From Thermoflexales bacterium (GTDB taxonomy: Bacteria; Chloroflexota; Anaerolineae; Fen-1058): a stretch of DNA of 16,307 nt. The notes beneath the pieces were generated by a model. That model had not been told where the DNA came from and did not search any database. It worked only from the letters and a program-made list of their open reading frames with translations. Where the stretch lies: positions 1-16,307 of the forward strand of contig JAFGFO010000187.1 in assembly GCA_016931085.1 (NCBI GenBank), given 5' to 3'. Positions 7,078 through 13,292 of the stretch are shown piece after piece. Position 1 is the first letter of the stretch. Each line of letters starts with the position of its first letter. Both the position numbers and the translations under genes were made by a program.

Positions 7078-8073
7078 CTATGTCTGCTGCCAGCTAGGCG
7101 GCAGGTTCTTGGGAATCTCGATGGCGTCAAAGGGGCGGCTCTGGCGCGCCCCGACTTGCCTGGCCCAGGTGGCCATCCGCCCCAGCCCCTCTTCGAGCGG
7201 CACGGGCGAGCGCTTGCCAAACACGCGCTCGAGCTTGTCGTGCGAGCTGTAAGCGTGCTTGACCTCGGTGCGGGCCGGCAGGTGGGCCAGCTCCGGCTCG
7301 ACCCCCATGGCCTGGGCCACCGCCTGGGCCAGGTGATTGACGGTGTAAGGGGTATCCGCCCCGATGTTAAAGATTTCGTTCCTGGCGGCGGGCACTTGGA
7401 TCGAGCGGGCGATCAGCGGCGCCACGTCGGCGATGTAGGAAAAGGCGCGCGTCTGGCTGCCGTCCCCAAAGATCGTCATCGGCTGGCCGTGCATGATCTG
7501 GTTCATAAAGATGCCGATGACGTTGCGGTACTTGTCGCCAATGTTCTGCTGCTCTCCATAGACGTTGTGTGGGCGAAAGATGATATAGTCTAGCCCAAAC
7601 ATGAGCTTGGTGGCTGCCAGCTCCATCTCGACGGCGAACTTGGCGATCCCATACGAATCTTCTGGCCGAGGCGGCACGTCTTCGCGCATCGGCGGCGGCG
7701 TGGCGCCGTACACGGCGATTGAGGACGTGAACACAAAGCACTTGAGCTCGTAATTCACCGCCGCGTTGATCAGGTTGACCGAGCCGATCAGGTTGTTCTG
7801 ATAGTTAAAGTGCTTGATAAAGTGGCTTAGCCCCTCGGCTGCGTAGGCCGCCAGGTGAAAGACGTAATCGAAGTGGTGCCGGTCGAACAATGCCTGGATT
7901 TTGTCCCGGTCGAGGATCGAGGCGATCTCCAGTTGGGCGCCGGCCGGGACGTTGTCGGCATTGCCGCCGCTCAGATCGTCCACGACGATGACCTGGTGGC
8001 CGGCGGTCAGCAACTCTTGTGCGACGTGCGAGCCGATAAAGCCGGCCCCGCCAGTGACTAGACTGCTAGGCAT
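7078..8073 (-). CDS. NAD-dependent SDR sugar epimerase/dehydratase (GalE-like)
   Basis: A 331-residue extended short-chain dehydrogenase/reductase, a normal length for UDP-hexose 4-epimerases. It has the NAD-binding TGGAGFIG (7-14), acidic DD at 32-33 for the adenosine ribose, SS at 117-118 followed by IAVYG, and the catalytic SYGIAK (Y141, K145). The NVYGEQQN and GDGSQTRAFSYIADV segments are typical of UDP-glucose or UDP-GlcNAc 4-epimerases and related nucleotide-sugar enzymes. The reaction is probably C4 epimerisation of a UDP-sugar in the cytoplasm, supplying donors to the surrounding transferases. A decarboxylase or dehydratase role cannot be excluded from motifs alone. The ATG at 8073 has GGAGGG at 8083-8088 with 9-nt spacing, one of the best ribosome-binding sites in the locus. 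A repeat-rich gap separates it from the upstream GT4 gene, so it may be partly uncoupled. Confidence 0.9.
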   Translation of the reverse strand: MPSSLVTGGAGFIGSHVAQELLTAGHQVIVVDDLSGGNADNVPAGAQLEIASILDRDKIQALFDRHHFDYVFHLAAYAAEGLSHFIKHFNYQNNLIGSVNLINAAVNYELKCFVFTSSIAVYGATPPPMREDVPPRPEDSYGIAKFAVEMELAATKLMFGLDYIIFRPHNVYGEQQNIGDKYRNVIGIFMNQIMHGQPMTIFGDGSQTRAFSYIADVAPLIARSIQVPAARNEIFNIGADTPYTVNHLAQAVAQAMGVEPELAHLPARTEVKHAYSSHDKLERVFGKRSPVPLEEGLGRMATWARQVGARQSRPFDAIEIPKNLPPSWQQT

Positions 8074-8082
8074 AGATTCATT

Positions 8083-8088
8083 CCCTCC
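8083..8088 (-). promoter_or_regulatory. Ribosome-binding site of the epimerase gene
   Basis: Minus-strand GGAGGG lies 9 nt before the ATG at 8073. It supports that start and suggests independent initiation after the hairpin-rich spacer. Confidence 0.6.
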
Positions 8089-8097
8089 GTTTTGATG

Positions 8098-8132
8098 TAG
8101 ACTTCCGAAGTCTTCAAGACTTCGGAAGTCTA
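8098..8132. repeat. 35-nt perfect palindrome
   Basis: The 17 nt at 8098-8114 (TAGACTTCCGAAGTCTT) are exactly complementary to 8116-8132 around a single central C. As RNA it would form a stem of about 14 bp with a small loop. It sits 25 nt upstream of the epimerase start, between two genes of the same orientation. It could be a dispersed palindromic element, an attenuating or mRNA-processing hairpin, or both. No U-tract follows it on the transcribed strand. Confidence 0.75.
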
Positions 8133-8165
8133 AGCATAACCGAAATTACGCGATGCGTCAAGTGG

Positions 8166-8184
8166 ACGCACCTCAAAGGTGCGT
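8166..8184. repeat. Short hairpin containing the stop codon of the upstream GT4 gene
   Basis: ACGCACCT (8166-8173) and AGGTGCGT (8177-8184) form an 8-bp stem with a 3-nt loop. The GT4 stop codon TGA (8173-8175) falls at the loop, and the last residues THL are encoded by one arm. The element appears to have been acquired at the 3' end of the gene. Confidence 0.6.
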
Positions 8185-9294
8185 TGCACTTGCATAGACG
8201 GCCAGCGTTTCACGCGCCGTGCGTTCCCAAGAGAAACGCGCCGCCTGGGCCAAGCCTTTCTCGCGCATGGCTTGCCGCAGCCCGACGTCGGCCAGCACGC
8301 GCCCGATTGCTGCAGCCAGGGCGTCCACGTCGGTCGGGTCTACCAGGAGCGCCACCTCCCCCGCCACCTCTGGCAGACTGGACGTATTCGAGCACACCAC
8401 AGGGCTGCCGCACGCCATCGCCTCCAGAACCGGCAGGCCAAAGCCCTCGTATTCGGACGGAAAGGCGAACAGCGCCGCCCCGCTGTACAGCGCGGGCAAA
8501 TCCTCGTCGTCCACCGCCCCCACAAAAATCACCTGCTCGCCCAGGCCCAATTCCTCTACACGCCTCTTTGCTTCCGGGTAGCGCTCCTCCCAATGCCCCG
8601 CGATCACCAACCTGAAACCTGAAACCTGAAACCTGAAACGCGCTTCTTTCCACCCCTCCACCAAGCGCGCCAGGTTCTTGTGCGGCTTGTTGCTGCCCAG
8701 GTACAAGGCGTACGCTTGGGGCAGGCCATACTTTTGACGCACGACGTCGACGCGCCCGGCCGGCTGGGGGCAAAAGTGTTCGCCGGCTGCCAGCGGCGTG
8801 ACGACGACGCGCCGCGGGTCGAGGCCAAAGTAGCGCACGATGTCGGCCTTGGTGGACTGGGAGATGGACAAGATTGCCGCCGCCGCTCTAAAGGCCAGGC
8901 TGTGAGCCAGGCGATAGATCAGCCTCTGGACTGGGCTGAAATAGGCCGGGTAGACCAGGGGGATCATGTCGTAGCAGGTAAGCACCGTGGGCATGCCTGG
9001 CAAGTAGGGCATCAGGTAATACGGGCTGTGATACAGGGCCGCCTGCACGCGGCGCAACTGGGCCGGCACGACCCACTGCTGGCGCGGCGAGAAGGGCGAA
9101 ACAGGGCAGGCTATGCGCGGCAAACCGGGCAGCGCCAGGCGCGTGCTAGCCGCAGACGGATCGTGCAGCAGCACCAGATCGAGGCCCGGGTCGATTCTTA
9201 CCAACGCCTGCGACAAGTTGACCACGTAGCGGCCAATGCCGGGGAAATGGTCGCTGACCGTGCGAGCGTCCAAGACGACGTTGTTTTTCATCAT
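8173..9294 (-). CDS. GT4-family glycosyltransferase with an internal 7-nt repeat insertion
   Basis: This 373-residue GT-B glycosyltransferase starts MMKNNVVLDARTVSDHFPGIGRY if the ATG at 9294 is used (9291 is equally possible). An open frame runs upstream to 9537, but that part has no family similarity and lies antisense-free within the coding region of the preceding GT2 gene, so I reject it. The donor domain shows LYLGSNKPHKNL (198-209), FVGAVDDEDLPALY, and the E-x7-E motif (E283, E291) in SEYEGFGLPVLEAMACGSPVV. GIGRYV-type GT4 enzymes often transfer mannose or related sugars in O-antigen loci; the sugar here is unproven. Oddities: residues about 219-228 (RFRFQVSGFR) are encoded by a tandem heptanucleotide, and the C-terminus THL is encoded by a hairpin repeat. 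Neither breaks the frame. Confidence 0.9.
   Translation of the reverse strand: MMKNNVVLDARTVSDHFPGIGRYVVNLSQALVRIDPGLDLVLLHDPSAASTRLALPGLPRIACPVSPFSPRQQWVVPAQLRRVQAALYHSPYYLMPYLPGMPTVLTCYDMIPLVYPAYFSPVQRLIYRLAHSLAFRAAAAILSISQSTKADIVRYFGLDPRRVVVTPLAAGEHFCPQPAGRVDVVRQKYGLPQAYALYLGSNKPHKNLARLVEGWKEARFRFQVSGFRLVIAGHWEERYPEAKRRVEELGLGEQVIFVGAVDDEDLPALYSGAALFAFPSEYEGFGLPVLEAMACGSPVVCSNTSSLPEVAGEVALLVDPTDVDALAAAIGRVLADVGLRQAMREKGLAQAARFSWERTARETLAVYASATHL
8611..8638. repeat. Tandem 7-nt repeat inside the GT4 coding sequence
   Basis: CCTGAAA is repeated exactly four times. It encodes part of RFRFQVSGFR on the minus strand, between the conserved HKNLARLVEGWKEA segment and the LVIAGHW strand. That position is a surface loop between a helix and a strand of the donor domain. 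Since 28 nt is not a multiple of 3, a change of one or two units would shift the frame. Confidence 0.9.
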
Positions 9295-9326
9295 TATCCG
9301 TGCCAATCTGTGTCCAAATCTGTGTC
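9295..9326. repeat. ATC(C/T)GTGT-type module array, copy 3
   Basis: TATCCGTGCC, AATCTGTGTCC and AAATCTGTGTC fill the whole spacer between the GT2 stop (9327-9329) and the next GT4 start (9294). The modules and their orientation match the array at 4522-4550. The downstream gene lacks a clear Shine-Dalgarno sequence here. Confidence 0.7.
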
Positions 9327-10130
9327 CTAACGATTGGCCCATTTGTAAAAGGGCAGCATCAGCCTCAACGCCCATTGGGCTGGCCGGCTGTAATGCTTGG
9401 CGTAGAAATAGCTCAGGCTCTTGTAATAGGCGGCCTGTGCCCTGGGATTTTTCTTGAGGCTCTGCCCGCCGATGTGCACGATTTCGACCTGCGGATTGTA
9501 ATACACTTTCCAACCTGCCTGGCGTATGCGCAGGCACCAGTCGTTGTCTTCAAAGTACATAAAGATGGCCTCGTCTAGCAGCCCAGCCTGCTCGAGTGCT
9601 TCCCGGCGAACCATCAAGCAGGCCCCCGAAACCCAATCCACCTCTTGAACGCTGCCTGTGGCCCAATCGTGCAGATAGCGATGCAGCACGAGCTGCTTCA
9701 GGCCGCGCATCAACAGATAGCCGGGGGTCGGATCGCCGCCAAAGGCATAGGGCTGGGGGCTGCCGTCGGGGCGGAGCAGACGCGGGCTGACTGCTCCTGC
9801 TTGGGGGTGCTCGTCCATAAAGTGTACCAGGGCGTGCAGTGCGCCAGGCCTGACCAGTGTGTCGCTGTTCAAGAGTAGAATGTAACGGGCCGCGCCTGAC
9901 GCGCGGATACCCTGGTTGTTTGCCCGCGTGAATCCCATGTTATCTGCATTCCGGATCAGCCGCGCGTCTGCAAAGTCGCGCGCCACCATGTCCGCGCTGC
10001 CGTCGCTCGAGCCGTTGTCTACCACGATGAGCTGATAATCAATACCTTCAGCCCCGGCTGGAATGGAGCGCAGGCAATCGGCCAGCAGCGGTGCAGTGTT
10101 CCACGATAGGATGACGATGGCAAGTGTCAT
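9327..10130 (-). CDS. GT2-family glycosyltransferase (rhamnosyltransferase WbbL-like)
   Basis: A 267-residue GT-A-fold inverting transferase. Motifs, in order, are AIVILSWNT (4-12), VVDNGSSDGS (37-45), GFTRANNQG (66-74), the DxD-equivalent LNSDT (87-91), VSGACLMVRREAL (167-179), FEDNDWCLR (193-201) with the likely catalytic acidic residues, and VHIGGQS (218-224). This pattern is typical of WbbL-like dTDP-rhamnose transferases acting at the cytoplasmic face, though the donor is inferred from resemblance only. The start codon overlaps the stop of the upstream GT4 gene by 4 nt (ATGA at 10127-10130), so the two are translationally coupled. The stop codon directly abuts the module repeat at 9295-9326. 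Confidence 0.92.
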   Translation of the reverse strand: MTLAIVILSWNTAPLLADCLRSIPAGAEGIDYQLIVVDNGSSDGSADMVARDFADARLIRNADNMGFTRANNQGIRASGAARYILLLNSDTLVRPGALHALVHFMDEHPQAGAVSPRLLRPDGSPQPYAFGGDPTPGYLLMRGLKQLVLHRYLHDWATGSVQEVDWVSGACLMVRREALEQAGLLDEAIFMYFEDNDWCLRIRQAGWKVYYNPQVEIVHIGGQSLKKNPRAQAAYYKSLSYFYAKHYSRPAQWALRLMLPFYKWANR

Positions 10131-11419
10131 GGCGATTTTGGGCTTGAAGCCAACACCCGGTCAAACACATGCGCCAACTGGCTGGTCAGGCGGCGCCGCT
10201 CAAAGACAGCTTGGGCCTCTGCAAAACCAGGCCATGCCTCACCGGCCTTTCGCCGTTCCATCAGTTCTCGCATCGCTTGGGTAATGGCGATTGGATCATC
10301 CGGCGCTGCCGTGATGCCCAGGCCGTATTGCTGGACAATGCCGGCAGCCGCGTTGCCTTCTGCCAAAGCCAGCATGGGGATATTGGCGCCTATGTAGTCA
10401 AATAGTTTCAAACTTGCCCCGCTCCGTACGTGGGCAGGCGTAATCAGCAGCAGGGCGTCTGCGTCTAGTTGGTGTTGGTGGGCTTCACGGCGAGATACCG
10501 GCGGTATGAATGTCACAATCTTGGACAGGCCCAGGGCGTGTGCTGTGGCTTGTTCTTGTACGCTCATATTGCCCACAAATCGCACCCGCAGGGGTGTGTT
10601 AGGATCGCTCTGGACCAGCGCAGCAAGGGCAGTAAAAAATGCATCAGCAGAATCTGCTTTGCGGCTCAAAGAGACTGAGCCAGTGTGGACCAGGAGGAAA
10701 GTCCCATCGGGTTGGCGTTGGCGAACAAGCCCGGCAAACTCGGCCTGGTCGTAGCCATTGCTTATGATCTTTATCTTGTCAGCCACTTGCGGGTAACGCT
10801 TTCCAAGATCGTCAGCCAGGGGCGCGGTGACGGCGGTTACCGCGCTGGCTTGGCTCATCATCTGACTTTCCAGCCAGCTTTCCAGTGTACGCCGGATAAG
10901 CAACTGGCGCAGATCGGGATGGAGGGGCTCAAACAGCCATCCATCCCGCATGTCGGCTATCCAGGGCAAGTTGTTTTTTCGGCTAAGCTGCAGCGCGACC
11001 AGGTGAGTCGTTTCTGGGGGTGAGGTGCTGAAAATGAGAGAGGGCTGATATTCCTCGATCAATGCTTGGCCCAATTTCGTGGCTGGGAGTAGCCAGCCTA
11101 TCTTGGTATCAGGTATCATGATAACATCACGTAGACGGCCCAGCCAGTTTGAATTGGAAATGGTCGCCACGCGAGATTGCATTTCTTGAGGCAAATCGCT
11201 CGCTTTGCGTTGTCGTAAAGGGCTGAACAAATTGTGCACCAGGTCTGCGGCGCGATGCACACGCTTTTCGTGATCCGAGTCCAAACTGCCGTAGCGGCTG
11301 GTGGTTAATACCAGTGCTTCAAAGCCAAAGTCCGGCAAATGTTGGGCGAACTTGAGCGCGCGTTCGGTACCCGCAGAGTAGATGGGGGGGTATTCGTGTG
11401 CTACGATGAGAACTCTCAT
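10127..11419 (-). CDS. GT4-like (GT-B fold) glycosyltransferase
   Basis: A 430-residue protein using the ATG at 11419. The open frame extends to 11518, but those extra residues lie in the upstream acyltransferase gene and lack family character, while 11419 forms an ATGA overlap with that gene's stop (11416-11418). The N-terminal domain has VLIVAHEYPPIYSAGTER (3-20), STSPPETTH (131-139) and DMRDGW (156-161). The C-terminal domain has ISNGYD (219-224), HTGSVS, and SGASLKLFDYIGANIPMLAL (333-352). This branch has no classical E-x7-E motif; the KLFDYIG block takes its place, as in several exopolysaccharide and O-antigen transferases of the WcaI/WbuB type. Donor and acceptor are unknown. It is coupled on both sides by 4-nt overlaps, marking a stable transcriptional unit with the acyltransferase and the GT2. 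Confidence 0.88.
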   Translation of the reverse strand: MRVLIVAHEYPPIYSAGTERALKFAQHLPDFGFEALVLTTSRYGSLDSDHEKRVHRAADLVHNLFSPLRQRKASDLPQEMQSRVATISNSNWLGRLRDVIMIPDTKIGWLLPATKLGQALIEEYQPSLIFSTSPPETTHLVALQLSRKNNLPWIADMRDGWLFEPLHPDLRQLLIRRTLESWLESQMMSQASAVTAVTAPLADDLGKRYPQVADKIKIISNGYDQAEFAGLVRQRQPDGTFLLVHTGSVSLSRKADSADAFFTALAALVQSDPNTPLRVRFVGNMSVQEQATAHALGLSKIVTFIPPVSRREAHQHQLDADALLLITPAHVRSGASLKLFDYIGANIPMLALAEGNAAAGIVQQYGLGITAAPDDPIAITQAMRELMERRKAGEAWPGFAEAQAVFERRRLTSQLAHVFDRVLASSPKSP

Positions 11420-12591
11420 TCTTTGTTCCATGCCTGGTAGTGGCTGTTGATTGGCTGGTAATAGAACCGCGTTCCGTAACGGCGAAGCTGATTGAGTAAG
11501 CGCTCTGAAATGACGCAAGCTAGGCCATCAATGTGACGATGCTTGAGGTCGATGAACGTTTCTTGAGCGTTGGCCGAGTCTGGGAACTCGTGGTAGGCCA
11601 GCACAATGCAGCGCGTTGCATCGCACGCTCGCAATTTCGCTAGTTCGACGGGAGTTGCTGCTTCGCGATAGGCAATCACTGTACTGTCATCCAGCTTGAC
11701 TTGTACTGCAGTTTCGTCAAAGCAGGCTTGATGCCTATCGGTGCAAATAGCGGCAAAGTCGCGTAAAAAGTTGATCATCTTCTCAAGCCGTTCTTCTGGC
11801 GATAGTTCGCGCGGGTAGGTGTGTTCCCGAATGACCTTGCAAGGCGCGCCGGCCGCCAGCGCTCCATCAGGAATGTCACGGGTGACTACTGAGCCTACTC
11901 CAATGACGCAGTCGTGACCGATCGTTATACCCGGGTTGACGATGGCGCCTGGAACCCAAGTGCGGTCGCCTACGTGGATTTCGCCAAAGGCCACCGGGGC
12001 ACCGCACAGCTCAGACGGATAGGCTCCATGAGTATACAAGGCTGTGTTCGTCCCCAACCCGACTTCATGGCCGAGGGTGACGGCACGTGCGGTGTTGATA
12101 AAACAACGCATGCCGATGTGAACATAGTGCCCTGTCTTTAAACTTGAATGGACTTCAAAGGCGCTGCCTCCACCAATCTTGGCATACGGCAGCATCCACA
12201 ACTGGCGGCCAAACTCGATAACTACCCCACTCAACTCACAATGCTCATTGACGACCCCGCCCGCGCCGATGTACAAGCGCTGCCTCACGTGGATATCATT
12301 CCAGTCTTTGATGCGCGCTCCCTGGCCCAGCTGGATGTGCCCTCCCCGGACACTGACCGATCGCCCCATGCTTGCAGCATTGCCAAGCTCAAGTTTTCGG
12401 ACTCGAATCCGCACGCCCGCAACGGCCCGAAAGTCGGCGTCCGCCTGGCAGCCGATCCTTACGCCATCTCCCAGGCAGAGTTGTTCGCACTCAATGTGTA
12501 CGTCTGGGCCGATCTGGACGTCTCGGCCGATTTGCATGTCTGGGCAATTAATGTGGGAAGTGGACGGCAACTCGATTTTGGGCAGTGACAT
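11416..12591 (-). CDS. Left-handed beta-helix (hexapeptide) acyltransferase with extra C-terminal domain
   Basis: This protein has 391 residues, much longer than the usual 180-220 of sugar O/N-acetyltransferases. Residues about 15-256 form one long run of hexapeptide repeats (IGRDVQIGPDVHI through GHDCVIGVGSVVTRDIPDGALAAGAPCKVI). The acetyltransferase-type NTARAVTLGHEVGLG and THGAYPS stretches (about 166-193) give a likely catalytic His region. Residues 260-391 are an additional alpha/beta-looking domain, beginning YPRELSPEERLEKMINFLRDF, that I do not recognise. The role is probably transfer of an acetyl (or other acyl) group to a sugar in the cytoplasm. The start at 12591 has AAGGAG at 12600-12605 (8-nt spacing). 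The gene lies 18 nt after the PIG-L deacetylase stop and overlaps the following GT4 by 4 nt, so deacetylation followed by re-acylation is a reasonable inference. Confidence 0.88.
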   Translation of the reverse strand: MSLPKIELPSTSHINCPDMQIGRDVQIGPDVHIECEQLCLGDGVRIGCQADADFRAVAGVRIRVRKLELGNAASMGRSVSVRGGHIQLGQGARIKDWNDIHVRQRLYIGAGGVVNEHCELSGVVIEFGRQLWMLPYAKIGGGSAFEVHSSLKTGHYVHIGMRCFINTARAVTLGHEVGLGTNTALYTHGAYPSELCGAPVAFGEIHVGDRTWVPGAIVNPGITIGHDCVIGVGSVVTRDIPDGALAAGAPCKVIREHTYPRELSPEERLEKMINFLRDFAAICTDRHQACFDETAVQVKLDDSTVIAYREAATPVELAKLRACDATRCIVLAYHEFPDSANAQETFIDLKHRHIDGLACVISERLLNQLRRYGTRFYYQPINSHYQAWNKE

Positions 12592-12599
12592 GGGTTCTA

Positions 12600-12605
12600 C
12601 TCCTT
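12600..12605 (-). promoter_or_regulatory. Ribosome-binding site of the acyltransferase gene
   Basis: Minus-strand AAGGAG lies 8 nt before the ATG at 12591, inside the short spacer after the PIG-L stop codon. It fixes the start codon. Confidence 0.65.
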
Positions 12606-12609
12606 GCGT

Positions 12610-13245
12610 TTACGCTATCACCCAGCGAAGCACTTCGAATGCCTCAGCATATTCAGTATTGATTTGTACACCACGCACCCGCGCCAGGCCTTGCAGAAAT
12701 TCGGCGTCGCGGTAGTTGCGGAAGGCTTGCGACTCGTAGCACATCATGCTTTCGATTTTGGCTTGCAGATGACGTTCCTCCAGCCGGATGAAGCAAGCGT
12801 GATTGAAAGAGATGGTGTTCATGGGCAATTCGTATCCTAACACGGTGCTGTGTTTGAACGCTCGCAAGCCTTCTATAGAAACAGTCTGGTGATCCTGGTG
12901 GATATCACTGGATGAAGGCAAAAAGACGATGTCGGGCTGGATTAGCTTGCGCAATAAAACGAGTTGCTCCAAGATGTCTTGGCGGAAACTAGGAAAATGG
13001 CGCACCCGAAAGTCAAAAATCTGCAGATGGTCCGGAGGGATGCCCAAGCGGGCAGTAGATTGGCGCCATTCTTTCTCCAGCACATCACTGGGGAACCCGG
13101 GCGGGACAGATTCCTCGCAGCGTGAGAATGCCGTGCAATAGACGTCTGACCCCGCTTCAATCAATCGGGCGATGGCTCCAGCACATCCGAATTCATCGTC
13201 CGTATGTGCGGCAATTATCAAGGCTATTCGAAACGAGATGTTCAA
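12610..13245 (-). CDS. PIG-L/LmbE-family N-acetylglucosaminyl deacetylase
   Basis: A 211-residue zinc-dependent deacetylase. The family signature appears as AHTDDE at 13-18, with the usual Pro replaced by Thr. By comparison with MshB, H14 and D17 bind zinc and D16 is the catalytic base; the third ligand is H119 in DIHQDH (114-119). Family members remove an acetyl group from GlcNAc-type substrates (GlcNAc-PI, GlcNAc-Ins, lipid-linked or nucleotide-linked sugars). Translation starts at a TTG (13245). No in-frame ATG is near the N-terminus, and AAGGAG at 13252-13257 sits 6 nt upstream, which makes the TTG convincing. The gene is followed after 18 nt by the acyltransferase, suggesting a sugar-editing pair. 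The exact substrate is not determinable from sequence. Confidence 0.9.
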   Translation of the reverse strand: MNISFRIALIIAAHTDDEFGCAGAIARLIEAGSDVYCTAFSRCEESVPPGFPSDVLEKEWRQSTARLGIPPDHLQIFDFRVRHFPSFRQDILEQLVLLRKLIQPDIVFLPSSSDIHQDHQTVSIEGLRAFKHSTVLGYELPMNTISFNHACFIRLEERHLQAKIESMMCYESQAFRNYRDAEFLQGLARVRGVQINTEYAEAFEVLRWVIA

Positions 13246-13251
13246 GGCTGT

Positions 13252-13257
13252 CTCCTT
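13252..13257 (-). promoter_or_regulatory. Ribosome-binding site that supports a TTG start
   Basis: Minus-strand AAGGAG with 6-nt spacing precedes the TTG at 13245. This strong site decides the start of the PIG-L gene. Confidence 0.7.
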
Positions 13258-13292
13258 TTAGTGTCTGGACATACCATTACTGAGGACATTTT

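Noticed and set aside
4522..9326. CRISPR-like array from the repeated ATCTGTGTC modules
   Set aside because: Modules are about 10 nt, degenerate, directly adjacent with no spacers, and scattered between genes. No cas gene is present.
9295..9537. N-terminal extension of the second GT4 frame
   Set aside because: It runs through the spacer repeat and the 3' part of the GT2 gene in another frame and has no GT4 character. The conserved N-terminus begins at 9294/9291.
11420..11518. N-terminal extension of the GT4 frame ending at 10127
   Set aside because: It lies inside the acyltransferase gene. The ATG at 11419 with a 4-nt ATGA overlap and the immediate MRVLIVAHEYPP sequence fit the family much better.
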